Below, in pieces: positions 46,801 to 58,399 of a stretch of 64,000 bases of DNA. The stretch comes from Eutrigla gurnardus. Its lineage: Eukaryota; Chordata; Actinopteri; Perciformes; Triglidae. The notes under the pieces are model-generated. The model was not told where the DNA came from and did not search any database. It was given only the letters and a program-made list of their open reading frames with translations. The stretch's first letter is position 1, and each line of letters starts with the position of its first letter. The DNA is taken from assembly GCA_963514095.1 (NCBI GenBank), contig OY741285.1:10293116-10357115 (forward strand). Direction: 5' to 3'. Made by a program: the position numbers and the translations under genes.

Positions 46801-47721
46801 TAATGTACAGTGGCACCACATGTCTGAGACTGACATCTGTAATTACATGCAGGACAGATGACAGAAACAGAGAAGGTGAATGAGAGTGATTTGTCAGTGT
46901 GTGTATATATATACAGTATGTGTGTGTGTATGTGTATGTATATTTGTGTGTTGTGTAGGCTACACACAGAAAAGGATAGAGGGCAACATGTAACTGATGC
47001 TCCCACCAGGCAATGTTGGACTGTAGACAGATTGAACGCGGGCCAGTAGCAACATGACAGTAAATCTGCCGGGACCAATAGTTTCAGGATAAATGAGAGC
47101 TGCATATTATCGATGGGTGGTGTTGCACCAGATGGGAATAATAGCATGGGAGCACGTCCAGTAAAAGTAATTTAGAACCAGCTACCGAACAGGACTCACT
47201 GAGCTGCTCCACAAGTGTTGCAAATGTCATTAATGTGTCATAAATTCTGGAAAAACAAATGAAAAATAGAGTTTTATCATTAAATGCTGCTGAATTACAC
47301 ATTATACACTTTGTGTCCATCACATTCAAATGCTGAGGCATCGTACAGAAAAGATATTTCTCTGCTGTAGAACTTTATTTTTTGATGTCCTGGTATTCAG
47401 GGTACATATTGTGTGGTAAGCAGTGCAGCATGAAATGTGGGACATGCTCTCCCTGCCAGCTATATGTGTCACTTATATAGGATGCAACACTCTGCTCACG
47501 AAGCCAGCTTAGAGTTACACTCTCGCATGAGCTAATTCAGATACATCGCATCCAGATACAAACATGTAGGGCACTGGGGTCTGGGTGTGGTTATTCTGGG
47601 ATCAATGGGGTCTCCACTTGTGTTTTCCTTGGTCCATGATTTGATGCTTGTACCTGTCATGTGGTTTGACACGCAAACAGCCATAAATTCTCACTCATAC
47701 CCATCCAAGGAATCTATGATC

Positions 47722-47796
<75 letters not shown>

Positions 47797-49200
47797 GACA
47801 ACCTCTGTCAAGTATCCCATTGGGCATTCACACTCAGTGGCTATATTGAACAATACCATTCATGGCCAAAATGGGGGAACAGCTATTCCCTTTTATAAAA
47901 ATGTTTGTATTTATTATATGTCCCTCCCCCCTGCAAATCTGGTTTAATAGGCCCCTGTCCAGACTAATGTCTTAGACCACAATCAGTCTGCAGGAGGAGA
48001 GAGATTTCTCATTTGCATCTAACAATACATGTACACAGTTATTGTACCCATTTCTTTTTTAAGTAGCTTGAATAAATGAATAAAAACGTGTGGTGTGGTC
48101 TGAAACGACTATACGACGACATATGTAGGGGAAAAAAAAACGGAGCCGAAAGAGGTGGGCAATATTCAGAGAAAAAAAGTTGCAGTGTAGCAAGTAGCTA
48201 CAGTTTTTTTTTTATCCTAAAGTGGCCCTAATATATTGTCATAAACAATTAACTTTTCATGCAACACTTTCAGAAATATGGCTTAAAATCATTGTAAAAT
48301 ACTAGCTGAGCTTTATCTACGTAACACAATTAAGTTGACTTTACTTGCAAATTCATTTTATAACACAAAAAAATTCATAGTAGTCTTACTTGATCCACGA
48401 GATCAAGAAGGTTATTTTTATCCGTGTTCGACTGACTTATGCATGAGGGATCATGTGTCTCTATGCATGTCCTTTATATTTTCACGTTGTCTCATGCCCA
48501 TAATTACTGGACTTGACCTTCATTGTGGAGTAATTGACAGAAACAACAGTCATTAAAAGTGCAGTAAATACTGGTTTCCATTGCAGTGGTTCACCACCCT
48601 TCCACGAGTGTGAAAGTTGTGTGTTTGACCGTGTGCCCCACATTTAGGTCCTGTAAAGCTCATGCTTGAGGTGTGAAGGCAGCAGAAGTGGAGGCCCACC
48701 TGTCAGAGTCGGCATGTGATCTTGAGGCTGGAGCTTCTCACATATCAAAGTGAGCTCCTTTAGTCTAGAGGGGGCGAGTTTAACTCCCCAGAAGGGATGA
48801 GCAACATATTCTGGTTGAATGCAATCAGTTTGAGTTGCAGACAGGCAAAATGAGAAGCCATAGACGAGGTCAAGCACCTGTTTTCCATTTGAAATGGTCA
48901 TCTGTGGGACATTTGCATGAAATTCACTGAATGTTGACGCTTTCGTCTCTAAAATTGCAAATTCAGGTATTCAACTTAGAGAATGGTGACAAATCTTTGC
49001 AGTCTTAAATCATACATGAAATCCTTTGTATGGAACCAACTGAATCAGCATGGAGACTATGTTATGTATATTTTCTATGATGTTTTTAGATATTTTCTTT
49101 CGATTGTTTGTATTGTACCGTATTGTGAAATGCAGTAAAACCAAGGAGAAGCACATTTAGATAAAAAAGTAATGGTATGCATGCATTGATTTAAAGAAAT
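40810..49200. other. Long intergenic stretch upstream of plekha4
   Basis: About 8.4 kb in which I find no gene I can support. Bases 41.3-41.75 kb are somewhat more GC-rich and could hold the plekha4 promoter and an untranslated exon, but no clear donor stands out. A poly-C run (43190-43202), AT-rich DNA (45.3-46.7 kb), low-complexity TG/TA (46.9 kb) and a (TG)n run (47725-47795) are present. Open frames at 43.0-43.4, 44.6-44.9 and 48.64-48.90 kb match no family I recognise. Confidence 0.5.
47725..47795. repeat. (TG)n microsatellite
   Basis: About 70 bases of perfect TG repeat in intergenic DNA. Confidence 0.97.
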
Positions 49201-49480
49201 ATATTCTTTATTTCAGATTTGATGAAGTCACAATAAACTCGGCATTCATATATATCGTATTCAAATCATACACATCTAATCTGATTGCAATAAAACCAGA
49301 CTCACGTTCAACAGTTAAGGAGTATCAGACGAAAAGTAGTACAGAAAAATAGAAGCATATTTCTCAAAATAGATTAAATGTAACTAAAAACTGTTTTCGG
49401 TATTGAATAAGAATGACAGGAATATGTACCACACTAAACACTCACAACCTATTGACATCAACACAGATTTGATTTCTCCC

Positions 49481-50940
49481 TCATTCTTGTTTGGTCAGTA
49501 TCGTGCAGGAAGATTGAATTCCCATCCAGAAACCGGGAAGAATCTTTTTCTCAAGAGTGGTCTTAATGTTTTGCAACAGCCTGACCTCCCTCTCCGCCCC
49601 ATCTCCGCTCACAACATAAAAGTTGATAATCCCCGCTGGCTGGTCGATGTAAACTCCAATCGTGGAGCTGTATGGGATATCGTGTATGTCTTTGTCGACA
49701 CCGTTGAACCAGATCTGGTAACACGTTCCCGACCAACACAGACCCCAGGACTCCTCGTTTTCTCCGAGGCCGCTAGGCCCGGCGTTCGCCCTCCTTCCCG
49801 CTCCTTCATAGGTGGCTCCGATTACCACCCATCCCGAGTACTCCACCTCCCAGTAAGCCCTTGTGTTCCAAATGCCCTCTTTGCACACCACCTTTGGAGA
49901 AATATTAAAACGGAAGACAAATGAAAATTGTTTCTTTGCAAGCCTGTAACTGTATTTGTGTTCTGTGCTGATTTACCTGCGGAGAGTACTCGTATCTCTC
50001 AGGTCGATCCAGGACAGGACAAACCTCCTCGGTCCTACGGGACACCGTAGACCCACCGTCGGAGATCCATAGCATCTTGTTGGCCGTCTTATCATCCAGA
50101 GACAACTGCATCCAGTCTACAGCAGAACATAACGCAATTAAATCCTGATATATTGCTGAGAATTAAACAATTTAAGGGACCTCAAAGAATCTGCTCGTAC
50201 ACTTCATGAGCTCGGATCTGCGTTTTGGCTCTGGGATGTCCGGCACGTACACGGAAACTTTTTCTGTAAGGAGAGGAAATTGACTTAAATACAAACTAAT
50301 GCTCACGACATGAAGAATATGAATGCATCAATCGAGTCCATTACCTGCATTTGTCTTCTCCTTCTTCTTTGATTTCATTTTCTTCCCTGAAAGGTTAAAG
50401 GTTAAAAGGTTAAATTGCGAGGATGTGAATAGACGCATGAAAACACTCTAGAAGGTGACATGAAACTCTAAACTTTTTTTAGAATCATGTTGGGATTTCT
50501 CAAAGAGTATGGAATATAAGGTGCACAGAAACTTTAGAGACCAATTATAATATAACTGACGCTTTGCAAGTCTGACAACTGTAGTCTACTATTGGTTCTG
50601 AGTCATTTTCATTTGTGTATATTTGTATTTGTCATTAAGATCCCTGCAGTGGCAGAAGGTATAACCATCCCTTATATTCTAGTTCTTTGATGATTGAGTT
50701 TTAACTCTAAATATCATACTGAACATCTATTCTGGACACCAATGCAAACTTATTGTATTCAAAGGACAGAAATGATGCAGCACTCACACGTATGTGTCGG
50801 CGACGATGTAAATAGAAGAGAACAAAACACATTTTACCTGCTTTCTTGGTCTCTGAGAGGTTTATTGCAGAATTGGGCCTTGCAAGCATCTTGAGGTGTT
50901 GCTGATAATCCATGTCCAGAAGCTTCAAACTGCTTTTCAT
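49481..50940 (-). CDS. B30.2/PRY-SPRY-only protein, paralogue A
   Basis: Five coding exons on the minus strand: 50838-50940, 50345-50386, 50201-50263, 49977-50116, 49481-49891; phases agree and give 252 aa. The N-terminus is basic (KKMKSKKKEK, possibly a nuclear signal). A short linker DIPEPKRRSELMK leads into PRY (LSLDDKTANKMLW, PVLDRPERYEYSPQ, residues ~70-116) and SPRY (YWEVEYSGWVVIGATYEGAG, GLGENEESWGL, STIGVYIDQPAGIINFY). B30.2 folds are protein-interaction modules of TRIM proteins and several fish immune and secreted families; no RING, B-box, coiled coil, NACHT or pore-forming part is present here, so this is not a TRIM, NLR or toxin gene. The start at 50940 follows a TATA box; an in-frame ATG at 50913 is an alternative. 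The poly(A) signal is at complement 49207-49212. Function unknown. Confidence 0.85.
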
Positions 50941-50982
50941 TCATCCAAAAGTAAAAGTGCAGTGTTTTTGTCATCCACTTGG

Positions 50983-50990
50983 CTTTTATA
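50983..50990 (-). promoter_or_regulatory. TATA box of B30.2 paralogue A
   Basis: TATAAAAG on the minus strand, 50 bp upstream of the first ATG of paralogue A. Use is inferred from position. Confidence 0.55.
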
Positions 50991-51635
50991 CCCTCAGTAA
51001 AGATGACGTAGAGGGGCCTCGGGAAGTGTTTGAAAGAGGAGTTGAGGTCAGGTGGACGGTTGCTCGGCAGCGGGGTCAAGTGGGTGTGCGCACTTGACTT
51101 TGACTTATGGATATAAGAGAGGCAAGCAGACATTTGACACCCGGGAAAGTGTAGGAGTCAGTTCAGAAAAGCAAGATGGTTGAGAACATGAGCGAAAGCA
51201 AGATCGGAAACTGTTGTCAACACGGGTGGAAGGGGGCCCACGTAAATGAAGGCACCGCAGTCCAACTAGTCACCATAGGTTATAGTATGTGACCGACCCG
51301 CGGCCCAAGTAATCCATCGATGTTGAGAGTCAGAGTTAACAGGCCCTGCATCAAGAGTGTCAGGATTTGTTTGTTTTTGTCAATTCCAATTTGACGTCGA
51401 CTGTCTACGTAGAATGCTAAAAGGTCACTTCAAGGGCCTGGAAAAGTGAGCTCCCACACCACGATAAACATCACTCTATAGGCCCTTCACAGCAGCCATT
51501 TTAACATGTGTGATAAAGATGAAATATGGTCCCATCATTGCAGGGAGCCAGCGCATGTCATGCACATGTGCCGGCTCATTTTACATGTCTTTTCCCTGCA
51601 AATGGCAGCTGTGAAACTGGTCTATTATCGGTATA

Positions 51636-53143
51636 CAGTGTTGGGCAAGTTACTTCAAAAGCGTAATGCATTATTTATTACTTGTTACTGTCATTTCAAA
51701 GTAATTAGTTACATTACAATATTACTGTCTTTGAATTGTAAGGCATTACACTACTTTTACATTACTTTTGCATTACTTTTCGCCAAAATAAAAGGAAATA
51801 TGGATTTTTGTTCTCAATAGATCTTCTTGTGTTCAATGCAGCTCATTACACAGCAGGAGGTGATGTTTTTCGCTTCAAAATAAAAGAACGAAAAACGGAA
51901 AATGACTCATATCCCGTTATTCGTAAAAACGGAAAACGAGAAACGGAAAACGACTCGTTAACTGATATTAGATATTGTGTTCATGAATGGGATTCGGGGA
52001 TGAAATAACAGGGCCATTTTTTATGAGGGGCCGTCTGGGACATAATTCAGAATTACCTCTCACACACACATGTGAAATGCTCTCGTATACACTACTGAAA
52101 CACTCTCACATAAACAACTAAAAAAGTATTTGCTCACACACACTACTGAAACGCTCTCACACACACTACTGAAACGCTCTCACACACATTACTGAAACGC
52201 TCTCATACACACTACTAAAACGCTCTCATACATACAAGTAAAAAGCTCTCACACACTACTAAAACGCTCTCATACATACAAGTAAAAAGCTCTCACACAC
52301 ACTACTAAAACGCTCTCATACATACAAGTAAAACTCTCTCACACACACTACTAAAACGCTCTCACACACACTATTGAAACGCTCTCATACACACTACTAA
52401 AACGCTCTCACACACACTACTAAAACGCTCTCATACATACAATTAAAACGCTCTCACACACACTACTAAAACGCTCTCACACACACTACTAAAACACTCT
52501 CATACACACTACTAAAACGCTCTCACACACACCCTCATAATTTTTCATTTCAGATTTGCCGTACGTCTTTTTTAATGACCCGGAAGGCACTTTGTTATGC
52601 TGCGAAATTACCTGAAAGCCTACCTGAGACATTTAGGGGAGCTCTAAAACACTGTTCATTAACGCTCTGACAGCGTCTGACGCTCACGTTTTGAAGTAAA
52701 CCTACTGTTTTAAACACGCACCAAAAGCGTTATGACGCGGACATAAAAGCGGTTCAAAACCGACGGGGAGAATCGGAGCCTCCGCCTCTTCGCCGCCGCC
52801 CCTCAGCTGTTGATCCTCGGTGTGCCGGGTCGGCTGCGCTCTGACCGACCGGGATCCGCTCTGTGAGTCGGTGTCCAGCTCATGGAGCCTGCTAACAACA
52901 GCGCTTAATTAACATAGTGTAAGAGTTACACGGGCCGGCTTTCACACTTTTCCAAAAGTGGAGCGTATGCCCATCTCGCGATCGCGAATGTAGAGTCAAT
53001 TGATTTCGGGTTTAAAATGCATTGTAACGCGCGTTACTGAGATTTGAGATTTTTTTTTGTAATGCCTTACATTACCGCGTTACAGCAAAATGTAATGCAT
53101 TACAGTAATGCATTACTTTTGTAACGCGTTACTCCCAACACTG
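51636..53143. mobile_element. hAT-type DNA transposon, internally rearranged, with perfect 8-bp target duplication
   Basis: The 1508-bp element begins CAGTGTTGGGCAAGTTACTT and ends GTAACGCGTTACTCCCAACACTG (last 18 shown: CGTTACTCCCAACACTG end), so the outer bases CAGTGTTGGG are inverted. TCGGTATA flanks it on both sides (51628-51635 and 53144-53151), an intact 8-bp duplication typical of hAT insertions. Subterminal GTAATGCATTAC palindromic motifs recur near both ends. The interior holds a minisatellite (52062-52535) and a CpG-rich segment (about 52575-52970), and has no transposase ORF, so it is non-autonomous. It separates B30.2 paralogues A and B. Confidence 0.88.
52062..52535 (+). repeat. 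Minisatellite of ~23-bp units inside the hAT element
   Basis: Variants of GCTCTCACACACACTACTGAA recur some 20 times; sub-types differ by CACAC/CATAC and GAAAC/AAAAC, including higher-order pairs with CATACATACAAGTAAAA. It is confined within the transposon. Confidence 0.9.
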
Positions 53144-54071
53144 TCGGTATAATTTCCAACATTTAATTCATGACAAAAAATAAATAAATCCAGTGGATAT
53201 GCAGCACAGATTCTCGCATATTTTGCCGACACTCACGTGATATTCAGATTAACAAACCAGAACAAAAAGGTGCCTCAATCAGTGATTGTGACTGTTTTAT
53301 TTAAACTTTACATTCTGCATACATCACAAACCGGGTAACTCTATACATTAGCAAACAAAACGGAGGAATAAAAATACATATAAATATATCAGTATAAACC
53401 TTGAGTGGTCCGGTGGTTTGAGGAAAGTCTGTATAAGGGCAAAAGGTCAAAGGTCATAACGATCATTTTGAGTAAAAGCCGATGAGAGCTTATAGAGTTG
53501 CATTTGAGATTACTTTTTGGGGCAGAAATAAACTGAAAACGGGTCAGACAGGACATGAATATCATTTGTCTGCTTGCTGTCAAATGAGCCATTTTCCATT
53601 TTTCAAAGGTTTAGTTCAGTTAAGTGAAGTTAAGTTCTAACCCATCACCAGACTAACAGGTTGAAGGTTTTGTTCCATGGAGTGGAATTTCTATAAATAA
53701 AAATAAAAAAGTGGCCCTCATTATTGTATGTGTATGGGGCCTCTATGCTTAACGGTGATCTAGATTAATTGGCCGACCTCTGACCTGAGTACATCGTTGC
53801 CTTCATGAAAATGTAAAAACCTAAGTACTTTGTACTAAGTCTGCCACTGTTAATAAGGAATACGTTGTGTGCTAATTTTTCACTTACGATGTAAAGTGCA
53901 CAGGGTTCATGCAAGTTTACGGAAGACAAATATTAGCGTGTTGATCCAGTCATTTTGAGCCATAAGTGTAGCTTTACAATGAAAGGACGTGATAGTTCCG
54001 CTCCTCTCTCAGTAACAGTTCTGCTTCAAATCGCTGCCTTTTAGATATTGATATAATGTTGATTCAGCCCT

Positions 54072-57000
54072 TTATTCCTCTTTCTTTACGACCAGACAGT
54101 GTGACTGCGGCCCCAGCCAGAAGCCTGGTATCATTTTCTCCTCAAAGGTGCTCTTAACCCGGTGTAAAAGATGAGCCTCCCTTTCTCCTGTGCTCTCCTC
54201 CCCTTCCTTCACCTCCTCCACACCATAGAAATTTAGGATACCGGCAGGCTGGTCAAGGTACACGCCAATTGTGGAGTATTTAGGAATCTCCATGATCTCT
54301 AAATTACGGCCTTTGTGCCAGGCGTGATAGTTGGAGCCGCTCCAGCCGAGACACCAGGACTCCTCGTTTTCACCCAGGCCACAGAATCCGTCGCCGTTCC
54401 TCCTCCCTGCGTTTTCGTACGCGGCCCCAATCACCACCCAGCCCGCGTACTCCACTTCCCAGTAGGCTCGGAAGCCCAGGATGCCTTCTTTGCAGAGAAC
54501 CTTTTGGAACATGGATGGGGACGACATGTCATTTAGAGGCAATCCAACATAACCTGATTTATTACTGCTGCCACTGCAGAGAATTTAGAGCAGCATCAAT
54601 TTCCCTGAAAGCCAAACCAGCGTCGTCGGGATTTAAATAAACACGGGGGAACATCCCGCTGGTTCATGGCACCGTCAAAGTAATCTCTCAATTTCATCAC
54701 ATTCTCATCTCCTTTCAAGTTGTATTGAACTTTAAGAGAAATTAGAAAGGGAGTTTCTCAAGAATTCTGCATGGATTATAAAAAATGATTAATGACATGT
54801 GAACATAGTTGTAATGGGACCAAGTTGAACACTTTTCTGCTGCTGTCCACCTCGAACTGTTGTCTCAGCAATGACGGGTTGCCGTGGCGACCCCTCAGTT
54901 AGACAGGATATTGCATAACGTTTCAAGATGAGGCGCACCTGTCATACTGCTTCAACTAGTTCCCACTAGTTGAAGCAGTATGTAACTCAAAACAAAAACG
55001 TAACTCGTAAATCACTTCAATATCAATCCATCCTATTCAAAGACATTTTAAATCTTAAAAAGTTTCAATAGTGCATGTATGAATAAGTAAAGCAGTTGAA
55101 AATGCATTCATTTGTGTCAAGTGTTATCGTTCACCCTTTTATTTGAGTGAGAAAAGGATTTCTGGAAGTATTAAAAGGTATGAATAAGAAAAGTAACGCT
55201 GCTTTCACACCAAATTCATGTAACGGCGTCTTCACACTGCACCTGTGGAGAATACTCATATCGCTCTGGTCGATCCAAGACGGGACATGTGACATCGTCG
55301 GTCATACGAGCCACCTTAGCACCATCCGATCTGATCCACAGCATCTTATTGGCTGTCTTGTCGTCCAGAGAAATGTTGAACCAATCTGGAAACCCCGTCC
55401 CCCACAAAGAAACAATGGTTGGATCAAATTGTTTAAAGATGACTTATTATTCTTTATTGTATTATATAGTTCTTCATGCAAACGGTCTCCAGAGCTGCAC
55501 AGCCTAAAGTCCATGCCCCCCCACAGAAACCCTGTTTCCAAATTGCTTGAAACTCTCTCAATTGAAATCTTGCATTTTCTTCCATGATGTCACCAACTAA
55601 CACATTTGCATAATATCTGCTGAGCCTCTTAAACAAAGCCACCAAGAGAGTGAGCTGAGTGTGGAGTCGCCGTGTTGAAAAGACGTTTCCTGCTGTGCAA
55701 ACAGACATTTCCTTTTGTGTGGATTTATATTTTATCACTTTTCCTCAGCAGTACAACTTCTGTTATCCAGTTATGGCAAGGGGCATGACATTTCTGACTA
55801 ACACACTAAGCAGTTGATCAAGAGTGGGCCAGCTGACTAATCAGAGCATACTGGGCTTTTTGGGAGGGAGGGGCAGGAGCTCAAATTGTTTCAGAGAGAG
55901 CGTGAGGAGAGCTGCCGCAGCACAGGCTAGAAAACTGAAGTGTTCTTTGAGCAATAAATCGTGTTAACATCTGTCCTAGTAGTAACCTGAAATACAAGTG
56001 TCTTTAAGGATGAAAAAAAGAGGATAAAAGAATAAGAATCTTACGTTTGATGAGATCAGCTCTGCACTTTGGTTCAGACATATTTGGCTCGTAGGCTGGG
56101 ATGGTCTCTGGGGACGGAGTGACAGAACAACAAGTTCAGACAAGGTCAGGGGAACTGGAGACGGATGAGATTTGTAATCTGCATGCGCAGAAGCAAGCGA
56201 AAGCCTTTGACAAGGCGACTGGCTTACCTTTGGGTGCTTTTCCAGCTTTGGATTTATCTGCGGTTAAAATATAAATTAATAACCAAAAACAAGAATTTGT
56301 TTTCACCAGAGCAACCTATATTAAGAGCAACATACTCAGCTGTTGTAAATACTAATAGGCAGAGGTTTGGGTCAGGTGTGTCTCAACAGGTGATGATGAA
56401 GTGCAAAATGGTGTAAAATTAGCCTCGGTCAGATCATCACATCAGCAAACCGCATGCTTCCTGGAGCAGTGGTTGATTCATGCCAGGGGGGGGCTTCTGC
56501 TGTTGGCTTCATGCTGTGCCCGCTGACTATAAAAAAGTAACATGATATTCTCACGCACATCAGATACATTGGGGGGGATGAGAGCCAACATTTGTTCATT
56601 GAGATAAATAACATCCAGGGGAGTCGAGTAAGGGCATCCAAAACGCGACAAATTGCATTTTCACTTCCCGGATGAAAAGCAGCCGTTTTCAGATGGCGCT
56701 AATGTGAAGATAATGAGTCGTAACACACTCTTCATCCCCTCAACTTAATAATAAAAAGAGCTTATAACACAGACAGAAAATAATTAAGTCTGCTAGCATT
56801 TAGAATTCAAATTAAACTCGATCGCAGGCGGCAGTATTGTGTCATAACTTTCCTTGAAGTAATGAGTGACAAATTACAGTCGCATAACGAGCGCGGCCTC
56901 GGTGCCAGTTTTGTAACCAACACTCGTGTAAGCAGTCACTCGCCAGTTTGTTGTTAAGGATGGAGATTAAATAGAGGAGACACCCAATCCCCACAGAATT

Positions 57001-58295
57001 AAGATGTCAGCGTCAACTAACGTAGGTGATGCGTTGTATTTATATCAACAAGACATAGCATCACTTTTTTTTTCATTCACACATCGACATCGGCTCAGAA
57101 CGCTACGGAAAGATCGGCAACTCAGAATAAAATGGGAAAGAGGGGCGGATGTTCGGAGAACATTGCAGGTTTTGCGTAGTAGCGATAGATTAGCCAAAAG
57201 AGGTCAAGGTGAAGCTCCACATTCGTCTACTTGTCATCGTTTGCGCGCATTTTTAAAATCTAACGGTTATTTTTACGCCGCGCAGTATGCGCGCCACGTC
57301 TAGATGAGCCGGTGGTTATCTCTCGGTTGACGGGAGGCCCCCGGAGAGATCACGTTAGAATGTTAAGCCAACTGTCTGGATATAGCACAAGGTGATAAAA
57401 ATAACTACTTTGTCTGGCCTTGTTACAACATAACCATACAAAACATTAAAAAAGGTCAGAAGGCGCCTCGGGCCCCCCTCTGTGGCCATCTGTGGGGGGC
57501 TCATTAGTCGGGTGACGAGATCTTAGTGAATGTCTCCGATTCAAATCTCCTCACTGCATCTGTTTCAATGGTCATATTGTTAAAATGTGTGTAGTAATTT
57601 TAGGACTACAATTTCATCGGATGCTGGATTCCTTAGCCAACAATGTTAAAAACAGCTACTGCCAGTTATGTAACCGGTCCAAAAGAGTCTGTTTTCCTTG
57701 TTGTCATGAGAATCCAGTCTATAGAGGCTGGCACATCAATGAGCTACAATCCCGCTGAATGTCACCCATTTCCCAGACACATTTACGGCATCTTAATACG
57801 CACAGCATGTTAAATCTTTTTTAACGCAGATGATGTTGACACATGCGGACCCTCGCTGCCAGGCGGTAAGATCATTACGGGTTCCTCGCAACGACAAGCA
57901 TGAAATCGTCCGAAGAATTATTACGCTTTCCGCAGAGACATTAACTCTAGTGACCCCTTCACTCAGGATCTGCCTCAGAGGATCATAAAAGAAAAAACTG
58001 CTGCAGACACAGACCGGCTGGGGTTATTGAATCGGTACATTTAAAGCGTAATGACTTTTGTGTGCGCGTGTGTTTGATGCACCAGCTAGTATATGCTGCA
58101 ATATTACTACTACTTAATTTGACAGTGAACCGTACGATAGCCTCAAACATTTAGATTTATGTGTTCACGCATGGAAAAAACAAAGTTTTACATTAAAATG
58201 CCCTGTATTTAAACAGAATAATGTTGATAAAAAAAATAAAGTTCACCTTTATCTGACATCCGGGTGTCAGAAATGATTCTGTTGGTGGCTGGCAT
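54072..58295 (-). CDS. B30.2/PRY-SPRY-only protein, paralogue B
   Basis: Five coding exons on the minus strand: 58247-58295, 56228-56257, 56045-56107, 55243-55385, 54072-54500; phases agree and give 237 aa. The protein starts MPATNRIISDTR, then a Lys-rich piece (DKSKAGKAPK) and the shared linker SEPKCRADLIK. The PRY part has ISLDDKTANKMLWI and PVLDRPERYEYSPQ; the SPRY part has YWEVEYAGWVVIGAAYENAG, GLGENEESWCLGW and STIGVYLDQPAGILNFY, ending HCLVVKKEE. Exon 3 (63 bp) and exon phases equal those of paralogues A and C. A TATA box lies 95 bp upstream of the ATG. The poly(A) signal is probably complement 53296-53301, about 150 bp past the hAT element. Intron 4 (54501-55242) contains a perfect hairpin. 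As for A, there is no catalytic or TRIM domain. Function unknown. Confidence 0.87.
54943..54982. repeat. Perfect inverted repeat, 18-bp arms, 4-bp loop
   Basis: CATACTGCTTCAACTAGT (54943-54960) is followed by TCCC and then its exact reverse complement (54965-54982). It lies in intron 4 of B30.2 paralogue B, between its last two exons. Confidence 0.95.
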
Positions 58296-58382
58296 CGTGC
58301 TACCGGCTGTTAAGCTGCTGCAGTGAGTCCTGATGTCACCGGTTTCTCTGTTGACTCCACTGGGTGACAACTTAATGCCACT

Positions 58383-58390
58383 CTTATATA
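58383..58390 (-). promoter_or_regulatory. TATA box of B30.2 paralogue B
   Basis: TATATAAG on the minus strand, about 90 bp upstream of the ATG at 58295. The spacing is almost the same as in paralogue C. Confidence 0.6.
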
Positions 58391-58399
58391 CCTTTAATG

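Noticed and set aside
48644..48901. 85-codon minus-strand open frame with normal-looking composition
   Set aside because: Starts at an ATG and ends at TAA but has no homology I recognise, no splice partners and no promoter signal; left as unassigned.
57004..57303. 99-codon Arg-rich plus-strand open frame in paralogue B intron 1
   Set aside because: Lies in an intron of a minus-strand gene, no domain recognised, basic low-information composition.
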